64,000 bases of DNA, taken from NCBI RefSeq assembly GCF_002999335.1, contig NW_020312170.1:248001-312000 (forward strand), in the 5' to 3' direction. Source of the stretch: Cyclospora cayetanensis (Eukaryota; Apicomplexa; Conoidasida; Eucoccidiorida; Eimeriidae). The notes under the pieces are model-generated. The model was not told the DNA's origin. It made no database searches and was given only the letters and a program-made list of their open reading frames with translations. Numbering within the stretch: the first letter of the stretch is position 1; the number at the start of each line of letters is the position of its first letter. Below, piece after piece: positions 24,603 through 36,136 of this stretch. Position numbers and translations under genes: made by a program.

Positions 24603-27600
24603 ATGGGGATCCATCGAATAAGGCCATTCCTGAAGGCCCTCGCCCCCCTACTCCTCTGCAATTTCTTTGTTGGATACTCTGAACACCTGCGCGCTGATGC
24701 TTGGCCTTCGCCTGGAGCGCTGGAATTTCCCCCCTGGCATGCACATTCAAACTTTCACGACGATGAGGCGGAGGCTGGCGAATCTGGGTTCCTCAAGGGA
24801 GTCGCTGCAGGATACGCCGCTGCTACGACGTCAGCAGACGGGGTCTGGCATGCAGAACAGGGGCCTCCCAGGGGGCAGGAGCATCTTTCTGAAATTGGCT
24901 CCCAGCCATTTCCTCCGCCACGGGAGGCTTCTCTAGAAACGACAGCGGAGACGACCAAAGGAGGGGCCCCTCCTTCCTCCTTAGGAATACAGGAACCACT
25001 TTCCTTCTACGGCAATGTGAATGTCTCTAACCCCATACCTGTCGCTCAAGTGCCGTCCTGGATCTGGTAGGCTCTCTCTAGACGGCAGCAGTGGCGGCAA
25101 ACAGGCAGAGGGGAAAGAGCCGAAAGCAACATGCCCACAACAACATAGAGGGAGGCGGGGGAGAGAAGGATAAGGCCCTGAGCCCAGTCGCAGACTGCAC
25201 AGACCGCGCAACTCTCATCTTTCCTCCCTCCTTTCTTCCTTCCCCCCTTCCTTCATGCCGTCGCTCAGCCTTTTGTGATGCTATGTGCGACATTCCCCCT
25301 TAGGGCTACCTCCACTGTCCTCTGCTTGCTGCTCGTGCTGCTGTGGGCATTGCATCAGCGCCGCTTCTCAGCGGCAGCAGCTGAACTGCGACAGCTACAG
25401 GGCCGTTGCTTCAGTCCTCCCGCTGCAATCCACATGAGTCTTGTCTTCTCCTTCTTCCCGCTCTCCGGGATTATTGCGTGGTGAGTAGCAGCAGACGCTG
25501 CAGCCCTGGTGACGGCGACACCGCAAAACGGGAAACTTGAAGGGACCGAGAGGCCCTGTGCTTTGCTGCCTTCTTAGCACCTCGATCCCGGCTCCTTTTC
25601 TTCGTCCTCTTCCTCCTTTGTCTTCTCCTCTGCAGCTCCTCTTCTTCCCAGGTCGTTTCGATGCTGCCCTTACGACACCGCGTAGACGTGCCTTCTCGGT
25701 GGCTGCCTCTGCGCGGCATTTTTCTTCAGGCTCTCCCTCTTGGAACCTCGTGGGGGCCTGCTGCTCTCTCAACTGCGCTCCGCCTGGGAAGTGTGCTGTC
25801 TGCACTGTTTCATGCTGCTCATGCTGCACTTGCTTGGGGGACCCGACTGCACGCTGCGCCTCCTGGAGCAGCAGCACAGACTGCCCTCCCAGGAGGAAAT
25901 CGATAGAGCTATGAAGGATGCCGAGGAGGCGGCTTCTTGTGCGGACACTCCTGAGCTGCGAGGCGCTGAGAAGATATCTTCAGCTCAAACACAGAATCCT
26001 CTTCCTTCTCCCCAGCAGACAAGAGACAAGACAGCAGTGCAGGCAGGAGGCACGCAGGTGACGGCTGCCAAGCCTTGTCTCTCGTGCCGGAGCAGCAGCA
26101 TCGCTGCCACCATCAACAGCACCAACACGACCATCAACAGCACCACTGCTAGGCATAACAGCAGCAGTAGCAGACTCTCAAGAGGAAGATTCGGCTCGAC
26201 AAAAGTCTGGCGTCGTGGTCTGTCTGCCCCAGACCTCCTCCTACACGAAGGTGCAAAGTCATCGGCAGCCTTAACTCTGGCAGTCGGATCAGAAGGCGTT
26301 GCTTGTGCTGCTGCTCCCCTGACAGCAGAGGCTGCTAAAACCTCCTCTTCTTCTGACCAACGCCCCAGCGCTGTTCATTCTGCTCCCGCTGCATGGAAGC
26401 AAGCCGCTGGAGACGCCCTCGCCTCCTGTTCAGGTCCAGGCACGGCTGCTCAACGCCTTGCAGCAGAGGCTGGCAGAAGCGGCCTCCCTGCCCTCGTCAC
26501 ACCCCCAAGCGCAACAGCCGCAGCAGCAGAAGCGTGTGGAGGGGACGCTGCTAAAGGCACTCGGGCAGACTTGGACGGGGTGGAAGGGGTGTCAGTGGAC
26601 CCCTCAGTGTCACAGGAGGCCCCTCAGAAGAACGGCATGCCCCCCTGTTGCGACTCAACAGCGGCTGCTGCTCCTCTGCGTCGCAGCAGGTGGAGGAGGC
26701 GGCTCATAATGAAGAGAATCAGCGACAGCACCAACAGGAAGTGCTGCTGTGCGTTTTGTTGCGCGGGAGCAGCTGGCTCTTGCTGCTGCGCCTGCGGCTG
26801 CTCTTGCTGTCCAGACGGCAGGACCGCTACAGGGGGAGGCAGTCGTGGCAGCAGCAGCTGCTGCTGCCAAAGGGGCTACAGCAGCAGCAGAAACAGCAGG
26901 AGTGCCAACAATGCGGATACGCCAAAACCAAAACAGCTGTCGCTCTGGCGCCGATGCAGAGAAAAGCTGCACATGCACCGTCTCGTGCGGGGGGAGGGCT
27001 CCAAAGAAACTTTCGAGGGTGGTCTTAGGGGCCTTCTAGAGGCTCAAGGGGGCGTCGAAGCAGCTGCTGAGTCTGTTCCTCAAAACGCATGGCAACAGCC
27101 GCCACTGGTGGGAGTCTCCCCTCTCCAACAAACCCTTGTCTCAGCACCTGCTTCTGCAGTTGTTGCTGCCGCTGAACCGTCTAGCAGTGGCCTGCCAGAG
27201 CCACAGCAGCCGCTACGCCCTTTGGCAAGGACTGTTGCGGGAGCGTTGGAAGCCGTAGGGACGAAGCCTCCCACGGAGTCTGCTACACGAGGCATTTCAT
27301 CTGTTGCTGCTGAAGGTGAAGGCTGCAGCAACGCGCCTCTTGAAGGCGCGCTTTTTGAGTACCCTTTAACGACGTCTTCGGGGGTCGACGTGTATGGACA
27401 GCGGCTGCCACAGCCGCTTTTTCGAGGAGTTGGCAGCGCTGAGGGAGGAGAACAAGGCATGGCCGTGATGACATGCAGCACCTGTAGCAGCTCGCTTGCA
27501 GCGCAGGGAGCCTCTGCACCCCTTCTGACGGCGGGAGAGCAGCCGAGCGGTGCGCCTCTCCTTCTGCAGCTGAGGAGGCAGACAAGGAACGCTCTGGCCT

Positions 27601-29225
27601 TGAAGTCGCTTGATGCATGCGCGGCTGCCACTGCTTTGGCAGCTAGGAGTTCAGGGGTGGCTCATGATGAAGAGGCCTGCAAGTGGGCTGCGGCAGAGAA
27701 GACGTGGAGGATCTGGTTCGTTCCTCCGCTTTGCTGCTTCGCGTGGCATACAAAGCCTAGATCCTTTTCGGCTGTACGTCTTTCACACACGGTGTGGTAA
27801 ATCGATGGCGGCCCCTCGACAGCGCTTTCTCTGCAGATGAGAGCGGCTATTCGATGCAAGAAAGATGCTTCTCCTCTACCATGCCCGAAAACATACGCCT
27901 ACTGGGGAGGTGCTCCGCGCAGAGTGGTCTGCTCGCCGCTCCCCACATTATGGGCTACATAAATCCTGTACCTTGTACTTTATATTCGAGCCTTGAGTTT
28001 AAAGGGGCGCCCTCGTCTCGTATGTGTGCTCATAATGTGCCTTTCGCTCAGTGGGATTTACGAATGAGCTATTACTGCCTGGTCCCCTTCACCCTACTAA
28101 AGCTGCTGCGAGTTCTGCTATGCTACATGTTACCGATGCTGATGCACCTTGGGAACGACAACAACAGCAAGGATGCGGCTGCTGATCCTGCCGAAGGAGG
28201 CGGGGGAGAGCAACACGTGCTTCAGCGGCTTCTGCAACTATTCTGCTTCCTCTCTTTGGTCCTTGCAATGTGGGGCCTCGCGGTTGTCTTTATCGCTACA
28301 AGGCCTCTTCTCAAACCCTTCAAAATCGGTCCGCTCAGGGCACTTTCAGGAAATGCAGCGCGAGGCTTGGGGTGTATGCACGCTGCTTTGCAGGACTTCC
28401 CCCCCAATCCTCGTTGGTCTCTCTCTCTCTCTATCTATCTCTATCTATCTATCTATCTATCTACGTATCTATGTATCTATGTATCTCTCTATCTCTCTAT
28501 CTATCTATCTATCTATATATTTATATATCTATCTCTCTACGTATCTATGTATCTATCTATCTACCTATCTCTCTATCTATCTATCTATCTATCTATATAT
28601 TTATATATAAATCTATCTATCTCTATCTATCTATCTCTCTATACATATATCTCTTGCTCTGCCTGCCTGCGCTCGTTGTTGCTGCTGATGCTGCTGCTCC
28701 TGTTGTTGCTGAGGCTTTGGGGCACGGGTTTGAGCTAGCATGCGTGTGGATAGCTGTTGCTGCCCTCCAGGATGGAAGTTCAGCTGTTTGAAGGCACTCG
28801 TATTTTTCATTCAGCTGTTGGAACTCGTAGCGGAGGTCTTGCAGCCTCTGTCGCATATCACCACTGCTTCGGGTGCAGAAGCAGCAACAGAAGCAGCCCT
28901 CGCTACAGTAGCGGCCCGGCGCGTATACGTCTTCACATTCCTTGAGCTCCTTGGCTCGGCTGTCTGTGCAGTAATGGCCGCTTGTGTATTCACACCGTCA
29001 GACTTGCTCCTGGCGCATCGCCGCTTGCAAGTGCTTCTTCAATATATTCCTCGCGGTGCCTCAACAGACAGCAACAAAAGCAGCAGCGCTAGCAGAAGCT
29101 GCATGCGCAGGTCTTCGCGGAGGTCTGTGGGTGCCAGTGGTAAAGGCACTGCCAGACGCACATCTGATGTGCTCCAGACGGGGAGGCCTGGTGGCCTCCT
29201 CGCCGCTGGCCTTAAAGAGGGGTAG
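24603..29225 (+). CDS. TMEM184/DUF300 (OST-alpha-like) seven-helix membrane protein with giant insertion, 5 exons
   Basis: Exons 24603-25066, 25304-25480, 25730-27773, 28052-28328 and 28771-29225 give 1138 codons in phase. The N-terminus looks like a signal peptide (FLKALAPLLLCNFFVGY). Seven hydrophobic segments follow, spaced as in TMEM184: TVLCLLLVLLWAL; FSFFPLSGIIAW running into LSLLEP across an intron (family SWLSL); VCCLHCFMLLMLHLLGG (family YLGGE); YYCLVPFTLLKLL; LFCFLSLVLAMWGLAVVF; FSCLKALVFFIQ; and VYVFTFLELLGSAVCAV. Between helices 3 and 4 lies an insertion of over 600 residues rich in Ala, Ser and Cys. Family members are membrane proteins linked to transport and trafficking; the substrate here is unknown. 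The exon 3/4 border is the least certain. Exon 5 uses donor GTCCGC at 28329. Confidence 0.75.
28420..28654. repeat. (TATC)n-type microsatellite in TMEM184-like intron
   Basis: About 235 bp of TCTA/TATC units with CTCT and TATATA interruptions, inside the intron at 28329-28770. Frames reading SLSIYLSIYLS are artefacts of the repeat. Confidence 0.95.
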
Positions 29226-30643
29226 ATGTAGGGGTAGATACAGGGGTTGATGCGGCTTCATGAGAGCTCGTTGGCAGACTACTATTCAGTCCCAAATGAA
29301 TACGGCCTAATTAGCCGATAAAAACATCGAAAAAAAGCTCAGTGGGAGAGACCTGGGCCCAATAATTTCTCCACGCAGAAGGGCCTCCGTGAGGCTGCGT
29401 CGCTGCTTTCTTGCTACTGCTCGAAACGTGGCGCACGGCGTAGAGTAAAAACAGAAGGGGGTTTATCAGGAGCATATTTCTGTTTTTGGGTGGAAGGGCA
29501 GTAAGAAAGGGAAAGTCTGTGAGGCGCATAGGGGGCAGTTGCAGCGATACAGCTCAAGCACAAGAAAAAGGCAGACACCGAATAGGTTGAACCAGGACAA
29601 GGTTCTAGCAAATTAGCGGCAGGGCACCTTTTGCAGGCCTTGAACAAGAAACCCATGAACGCCACAAGAAAGGGGCACACAATCGCAAGCAGGGGCTCCT
29701 GCAGCAGTCTCTGCGTAGAACTCCCGAGAAATATACACTGGCTCTAAGCCGTGGGGGCAGGGAGGTGAGTACCCATAAGTAGGAAATGGCTACGAAACTT
29801 TGCAAGTCGACAGCTCCCAGGCAACAGGGTATTATCCTGCATTTTGTAGCTTAGAGCACCAGAAAGGCCTTCAGCATGCTTGTTTTCTGGGCTTGCCACG
29901 CAGAGGCAGCAAGCCGACTGACAACAGCCATCGTACCTCCATCTGCCTGCTCTCCGAAAAGATCCGTTTCTTGGGGTGTATGTGCCTCTACGTGGGACTT
30001 TCTAGGAATTGGTATAGTGCTGTAGTAGTGCATCTAGAGCATAAGGGGTCTATTCTGTAAGCCTGCAAGTTCGGCCGCGTGTACAGTCGAGCCCAAGCTC
30101 CTCTTAGAACAGGGCATACGCCTGCCGATTCTGCTCAGAGCATTGCTGCCAAAGGTGGTCGTATCGCTGGTGCTGTGGCGACTGGCCTGGCCTTGCAGCC
30201 TTCATGCGGCTGCTGTTGCATAGCTAGCAAGAATACTACCTCTCTACTCCCGCGAAAGCCTATAGCCCTTGTAGGATTCGCCTCGCATATGTGGGGTTTC
30301 TACTGCTGCTGCCTCAGGGACCGCTGCAGCAGCAGCAACGGCAGCACCAGAAGCTGCAACGGCAGTAACAAGGAGAATCGCCCTTGCTCCTATTGAGCAC
30401 AAGAAAGAATTGCGACCAAAGGCTTCCCTGAAGAGGGCCTGAAGGGCACTGCTTAATGAAGCCACTGAGCTGGTTAGGCTCAAGAAAAGCAGTAGCAGCA
30501 GCAGCCAGAGCCTGCAGAGCTTCAGCAGCTGCTGCTTACCTACTGCATTACCTTACTCTCCCTATTTTATAGGCAGCAGAGGCTGTACCTGATGCTACAG
30601 CAGCCGCATAGGCGGAGGCAGCTACAAAAGCCTCTTATGATTT
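29226..30643. other. Unresolved region with hydrophobic minus-strand frames
   Basis: Minus frames at 30244-30483 (ILLVTAVAASGAAVAAAAAV), 29414-29680 (VAFMGFLFKAC and AFFLCLSCIAATA) and 29311-29529 each contain possible membrane segments. They could be extra 3' exons of the minus-strand gene at 30644-33346 or a small separate gene. No phase-consistent join was established. Confidence 0.3.
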
Positions 30644-32330
30644 TTACTGCATTTGCTGCTGCCCCTGCTGCTGGCGCTGCAACAGTTCCCTCTGCAGCTG
30701 CTGTAGATGGTGCTGCAGAAGCGCACCATGAACCTGCTGTTTTTCGTTTACATGAGACAGCTGCATATTAAGGAGCTGCTGTTGGTGCTGCTGCATCCGC
30801 TGCTGCTGCTGACTGTGCTGCAGTTGCTGCTCCTGAGCCCTCAGCAGGAGGTCTTGTTGCAGCGCCACCTGCTGCTGCAGATGCTGCACCATTGCCTGCT
30901 GCTGCTGAAGTTGGAGTTGCTGCTGCTTGATGAGTTCCTCTGGAGTCAGGAGAGAAAGGGCCTTTTGCGGCCGCTCCTGCAGTGACGGCTGTGGGATCAG
31001 CAGCACGGGTGTCTCGGCACGACTGGCAGGAAAGGTATCAGCAGCAGCAGAGAGGGGAGCAGCAACAGCTCCAGAGATGTCTGGAGGTGAAAACGCAGCA
31101 GCGGCAGCAGAGGCCTTAACGATGGGGGCAGCAACAACGGGAGCCACTACGGGAGAGGCATATGCAGCAGCAGCAGAGGTCGCCTCTCTGTGGATTCTCT
31201 CTGCGCTTGCCCCTGCCTGCCGCGTCGCCTGCTGCTGCTGCTGTTTTTCTTCAGGAGTATCGGCAGCGGAAAGGCTGTTTTCTTTTGAAGCAGCTTTTAC
31301 AGCGGCACCGCTTGAAGCGCCTTGCGTTCCCACGTGTGGCTGCTGCAGCGAGGGATGGCGTCTGCTTGTGCTGTTGCCGCGGCTGCTTGCACGTTCTTCT
31401 CCACTGCCTTCAACACGGCCATCTGCGGAATGCCGAACAGAGTGCTCCTCGTCAGTTCCGACGAGAGAAGCCTCGGCTCCCTGAAAGCTCGCCTCTGCCT
31501 CCTCCTCCGTGTCTCTCCCCACCTCTTCTCGATCCCTACCTTCTGGCAGCGTCCTTTGCGTCAGTGCTGCTGAGCTAGCATCTGCAAGAGGCCTTGAAAC
31601 AGCCGGATCGGCGCTGCTGTCTGCCGCGGCTACCTCAGCCTCTTTGGAAGAAGAAGACGTGTGCATTTCGTGTGCCTCCCTTTCGAATCCAACGGCTTCC
31701 TTTTCTTCGCCACGCACACGCCTCCGATACTCGGTTGCCTCGGCTGCCGCTTCAGCCACACTCTCGTCTTTCCCCCTCTCTTTCCTCACATTCCCTTCAG
31801 AAGACCCTAAGAAAGCAAAGGCTTCCCACGCCTTCCGCGATGCTGTGCCTGCCGCTGCTTCCTGCCAGCTCTCCAGTCTTGCAGCAGCACCAGCGCTGGT
31901 GTCTTCCGCGTCTGCACTCGAAGTCGCCCCCGCAGTTTCTGCAACCACAGGAGCCTCTCGATCCACCTGCGTGTGCATCTTCTCGCGGAAAGGCGGAAGG
32001 AAAGTGCGATCAATGGAGGGGATCTCGGCTACAGCCTGTCCTGTTGAGGCAGCGGCGAAGTCACGGATGCGAGTCGGCTCCAAGGCAATAGCGGAGGCTG
32101 CCGCAACGGAGGCATCCTCGTGGAGCTCTCCAGTGGTAGACAGTGGCTGCTGCTGCTGCAAATGCTGCCGTACTGGCGTCTGCAATGCACTTGCAGCAGC
32201 GTGATTGTTGCCAACATGTTGCGACTTGTTGTCTACAGTAATGGCGGGTGCAGCAGCAGCTGCTGGCTGCTGCTGAGACGCCAGCAGCCCCGGTGTACTG
32301 GAAGCCCCAGAAAGCAGCGAAAGAGGCATT

Positions 32331-32383
<53 letters not shown>

Positions 32384-32490
32384 TTGCTGCTGCTGCTGTT
32401 GCTGCTGCTGCTGCGTCGACGGGACTGCCGCGTTGCCGAAAGTTGACAGCACAATTGGAGCGGGGGCCGCTCCTGCGGGATGGACGTACA

Positions 32491-32521
<31 letters not shown>

Positions 32522-33346
32522 AGAAGAAGAAGGAGAGCCTCCAGCTGCTAGCGAATGAAGAGGTAACCCTCCGGCTTCTGACCAGGAGGGGCGTGGGAGC
32601 AGCTGCTGCAGCTGTTGCTGCACGAAGCTTCGTGAGTTTTCTTCAAGTGCAGTCGTGGTGTCAGCAGTTGTTGCAGCGGCTCCAGCGGCTGCCGCTTCGG
32701 CTACAGCAACAACTGGAGCTACAGACGAAGCGACAGGAGAGACAGCTGCTTGGGGAAGGGGCATTACGCCTCTTGGATATTCAAAGGGGATCAAAGGCGC
32801 CGTTAGCGCAGCGGCAGCCGTGGAGGCGTTCGCGGTTCTGCCGCTAGCGGCTGGGCTGGGAATAAGAGAATCTGCAGGGGATGCTGTCACAAGGGCATGC
32901 GGCAAGAGGCCTGTGGGATGCTGGTGTGTTGTGTGGTGGCTTTCGATGACGGGGAGCTCTCGCATCAAGAGCTGCCACATCGGGTAACCAAAAGCCTGCT
33001 CCTGCGGTGGTTCTTGCTGCGTGCCAGGCTGATGCAGCTCTCGATGCTCTTCCTGCATTTGCTGCCCCAGCAAGAAGGTGGGAATGGCGTCTGAATCTGC
33101 TGCTCCATCGTGCTGCTGGTGCTGCTTGGGGTGTAGCGACAGGGGGACCTCCAGGGGCCGTATGCCTGCTGCGGCCAGATCCACTGGGTGGTGATGCTGC
33201 TGCTGCTGCTGCTCGCTGAGCTGCCGCTGCTCCCGAGTCAGCAGCAGCACAGCAACGGGCAGTAGAGGTAGCAGCACCAAGAGCGCCAGGAGCAACCCGG
33301 CAGCTTGAATCGCTGCTCCGTGGCGGAAGCCAGACCGAAACAGCAT
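30644..33346 (-). CDS. Poly-Gln-rich protein with N-terminal membrane anchor, function unknown
   Basis: An uninterrupted 900-codon frame starting MLFRSGFRHGAA. A single hydrophobic helix at about residues 15-36 (LLLALLVLLPLLPVAVLLL), followed by TREQR, fits a signal anchor or uncleaved signal peptide. The rest is low complexity: Gln runs (the longest about 28 residues, at 32332-32415), Ala-rich blocks, an acidic central part, and a C-terminal Gln-rich stretch (from about residue 800) with heptad-like leucines that may form a coiled coil. No conserved domain was recognised. The opposite strand carries long frames made of Leu/Ala codons, which are shadows of CAG repeats. The minus frame is preferred because it is longest, begins with a sensible anchor and has a mixed hydrophilic composition between the runs. 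Further 3' exons are possible. Confidence 0.65.
32332..32415. repeat. CAG/CTG trinucleotide tract coding poly-Gln
   Basis: About 28 consecutive Gln codons on the minus strand, mostly CAG with a few CAA interruptions. A shorter pure tract lies at 32490-32521. Confidence 0.9.
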
Positions 33347-34263
33347 GCTGCTGCTCTTTCTCCTGCCGCTGCGTCGGTTGTTTTCACCGTTGGCAGTGTC
33401 TCTGCTGCCCTTGAAATACCTGTTGCTGCCGAAGGTGCAGGAGCTGTGACCAATACACGACTTCCTGCTGTGCCGGCTGCACGACAGCGGAACGTCCCCT
33501 GCGTCTCATCCAGTCCAGCTACGTGGGAAGTGCTTCCGGACAGGGCGGGTTGTGGCTAGTGCCTCCCTTCGGTCTCATTGCCCTATCTTTAGGCCACGCA
33601 GGTTAGCGGCAGCACAGGCAGAGAGACTACAGATGCTTACCTGTGGAATGAAGAAGACTGTCTAGCTGAAGCAGAGCAAGGTTAATGACTGAATCCTGAA
33701 CATTGATCTCAAAACTACACAAGAGTTCTGTCAGGATACCGCGGCATGGGGCTGATGATGGGCATGGCGACGACACGCAGACCCCTTCAACTACGTGTTG
33801 CAGTGTATAGCCTGCTCTTCTGCCACAGTCCTTAGACACATACACGTCTTTGATTTTTCTCCGCGTTTCGGGCACGAAGGAAGCTTGCATGATAAGCGAG
33901 AAACACACAACTAAGCCTGCGCCAGTCGACTGCACCCTCCGCCCAGACCGACACTGGCGCCTAGCACGCTAGAAAAATGGGGAAACAAGCGCTTGCCACC
34001 TTTTAGAGCTGTTAAACTCGCAATTACTACCTGAAAATTGTTATAGTTTTTCAAGGTGTGAGTGCATGCGCTACTCTTCCCCGCGTCTCCCCCAAGGCGT
34101 ACTAGCGGTGGTAACGCCAGTGTCTACCGAATAACGCCGACTCGGATCGCGTTGCCAGTGCGATGCGAACTGCTGCCGCTGCTGCTTTCGCTTGTGTGGC
34201 AATCTTCATTTTATTTTCCTTTTCAAAACTTTGATTTTGTGCCCCTCAAATAATCGCGTCAAG
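33347..34263. other. Intergenic between divergent genes
   Basis: Space between the minus-strand poly-Gln gene and the plus-strand cyclophilin, so it must hold both 5' regions. No recognisable promoter motif. The frame at minus 33627-33935 has no support. Confidence 0.4.
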
Positions 34264-36136
34264 ATGAACAAAACCGCCGTAAGCTTCGTAATTTCTCCCC
34301 CACCCTCCAGGGCTGCCTCCTCCCTCCAAAGCTGTCTTGCATGTCCAATGAGACATCTTTCTCTCGAGATAATCCTAGTATTTGCAATTGCATGCCGCTT
34401 AAAACCACTCTCTGCATCGGGTATCGCACTTTTCTCCCGATGGTCGGATGAGACCCCCTAGTTCAGCCCGCAAACATCCGAACGTCTCCCGTTTAGGCTT
34501 CATTTACAAGACGGGTAGCACAGTAAAGGTTTGTCTTGTTCATCGCTTTTGCATGTAATCAACATGCCTCTCCATAGCGTTTCCTGAGATGCTTCCTCAT
34601 TTCTCCCTTCGCCTGTTGTTTTCACGGTGCTTTCTTTTTTTTGCAGCCCCTGCTGCTTGTCGTCCTTTTAGCCCTGCAGGCTTCCCTTAAAGCCTCAGCA
34701 GAGATTCCGAATGTAAGCCAGTCTGTCTCACTTCCACCGTCTTTTTGTATCTGCTACTGTATTTAGCCCAAGACCGCCTTTAGTTCCTACAAAGCGCTCC
34801 GGCCAACATTTATCTAGTTGGGAACAAATGCTGCCATTTTGGGAGCACCTATGTATGTATTTCAACAAATCCGCTTTACGAGTGTGCGCTTTGCATTTGA
34901 ATTTGCCAGGCAGCACACTTCGAGATAGACATCGACGGGAGCAGCATCGGTTTCCTGAATTTTCAGCTGCGGCCCGACGTAGTCCCCAAAACTGTCAAAA
35001 ACTTTGTCGGTGCGGCCTCTTACAACAACCGCTTGCATACATCCCTGCTTGCCTGTTTGTGTGTTAACCTTATTTTGCTACTCTATTAAGCTTTTTCCTG
35101 TTTTCTGCACCCCTGGTTCGTCTTTGACCCGTTTTGCCGTGTGAACTGTTGCGTATCTCAGCCAATGTTTATGTATTTGCACGAATAGAGGGCTTCAAAC
35201 TTGTGTGTGTCTCATGTCCTGAGCATGCACTAGCTTCTGACTACAGCATGCAGAATTCTGTAGCTTCCCACATAGAGTGCGTGGCGTGTGCGCGTTTGGC
35301 TTCAGATTTACTTCCTCGGTACGCTGGGACATATTTCCACAGAATAATTCCAGATTTTATGGTTCAAGTAAGTTTATTGCCCTTTCACTCTACCCGATTC
35401 TTGAGATTTACCAACTCTGACTGTTTGATGGCCCATGTGCCTCATATCGTATTGCTGCGCATTCCCACGCTGTTTTTCTAGGGTGGCGACGTTACGAAAA
35501 ATAGTCTGCCAGATGCAGACATTTCTGACGTGCCGTCATTCAAAGATGAAAATTTCATACTGAAACACGTGGGCCCGGGCGTTCTCTCCATGGCAAACGC
35601 TGGTGCGGACAGAACGCGATCTGCCGTTGTTTTCAACCCGGTCAAAGCTATTCTTCTAGTATTTCTCTACACATTTTTCGGGATCGCGTTATCATTGGGC
35701 ATTTAATCACGGGGAAATCTGCAGTTGGAAGCACTAGCCAATATATATGTTTTGGAGGCAGCTCGCTGCTTCATCGCCATGGTCTAAGTGGGAAGAGTAG
35801 CCCCCAACGCAATGGCGGTTAGTGCCATTAATAAAAGCAGGAGTGATGCAACTAAGCTGCCTGACGCATACTTTCCGTGTGATCGTTGTGGTTCTGGTTT
35901 CTTCTGGTGCTGCTGCTTCAGGCCCGGACACCAACAGCTCACAGTTCTTCGTTACTACTGTGAAGACTTCATGGCTGGATGGCCGTCACGTGGTGTTCGG
36001 CAATATCACGGAGGACTCTTTGGAGGTACTAAAGCGCATCGAAGCTACAGGCAGTTCCTCTGGACGCCCCTCTGCCAAGGTAACAGTGAAGTCGGCTGGC
36101 CTCGGGCACAAGCCCAATGCCACCCGAGCTCGCTAA
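34264..36136 (+). CDS. Secreted cyclophilin-type peptidyl-prolyl isomerase, 6 exons
   Basis: Catalyses cis-trans isomerisation of Xaa-Pro bonds, probably in the ER or secretory pathway. Exons 34264-34278, 34647-34712, 34910-35009, 35306-35367, 35482-35602 and 35922-36136 join phase-perfectly into 192 aa. Exon 1 is only 15 bp (MNKTA) and combines with exon 2 to make a signal peptide ([18 protein letters not shown]). The catalytic and cyclosporin-site residues are visible: FHR, PDFMVQGGD, MANAG, SSQFF, and the Trp and His of [12 protein letters not shown]. The loop after QGGD lacks the usual G-T-G-G segment and is acidic instead. There is no KDEL-type retention signal; the tail is basic. Two of the five donors are G followed by GTGCGG. 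Enzyme identity is strong; exon 1 is the least certain part. Confidence 0.92.

Noticed and set aside
28149..28791. Frames coding SLSIYLSIYLS repeats
   Set aside because: Translation of the intronic TATC microsatellite.
30927..32204. Long plus-strand frames over the poly-Gln gene
   Set aside because: Shadows of CAG-rich minus-strand coding; composition is Ala/Ser/Leu only.
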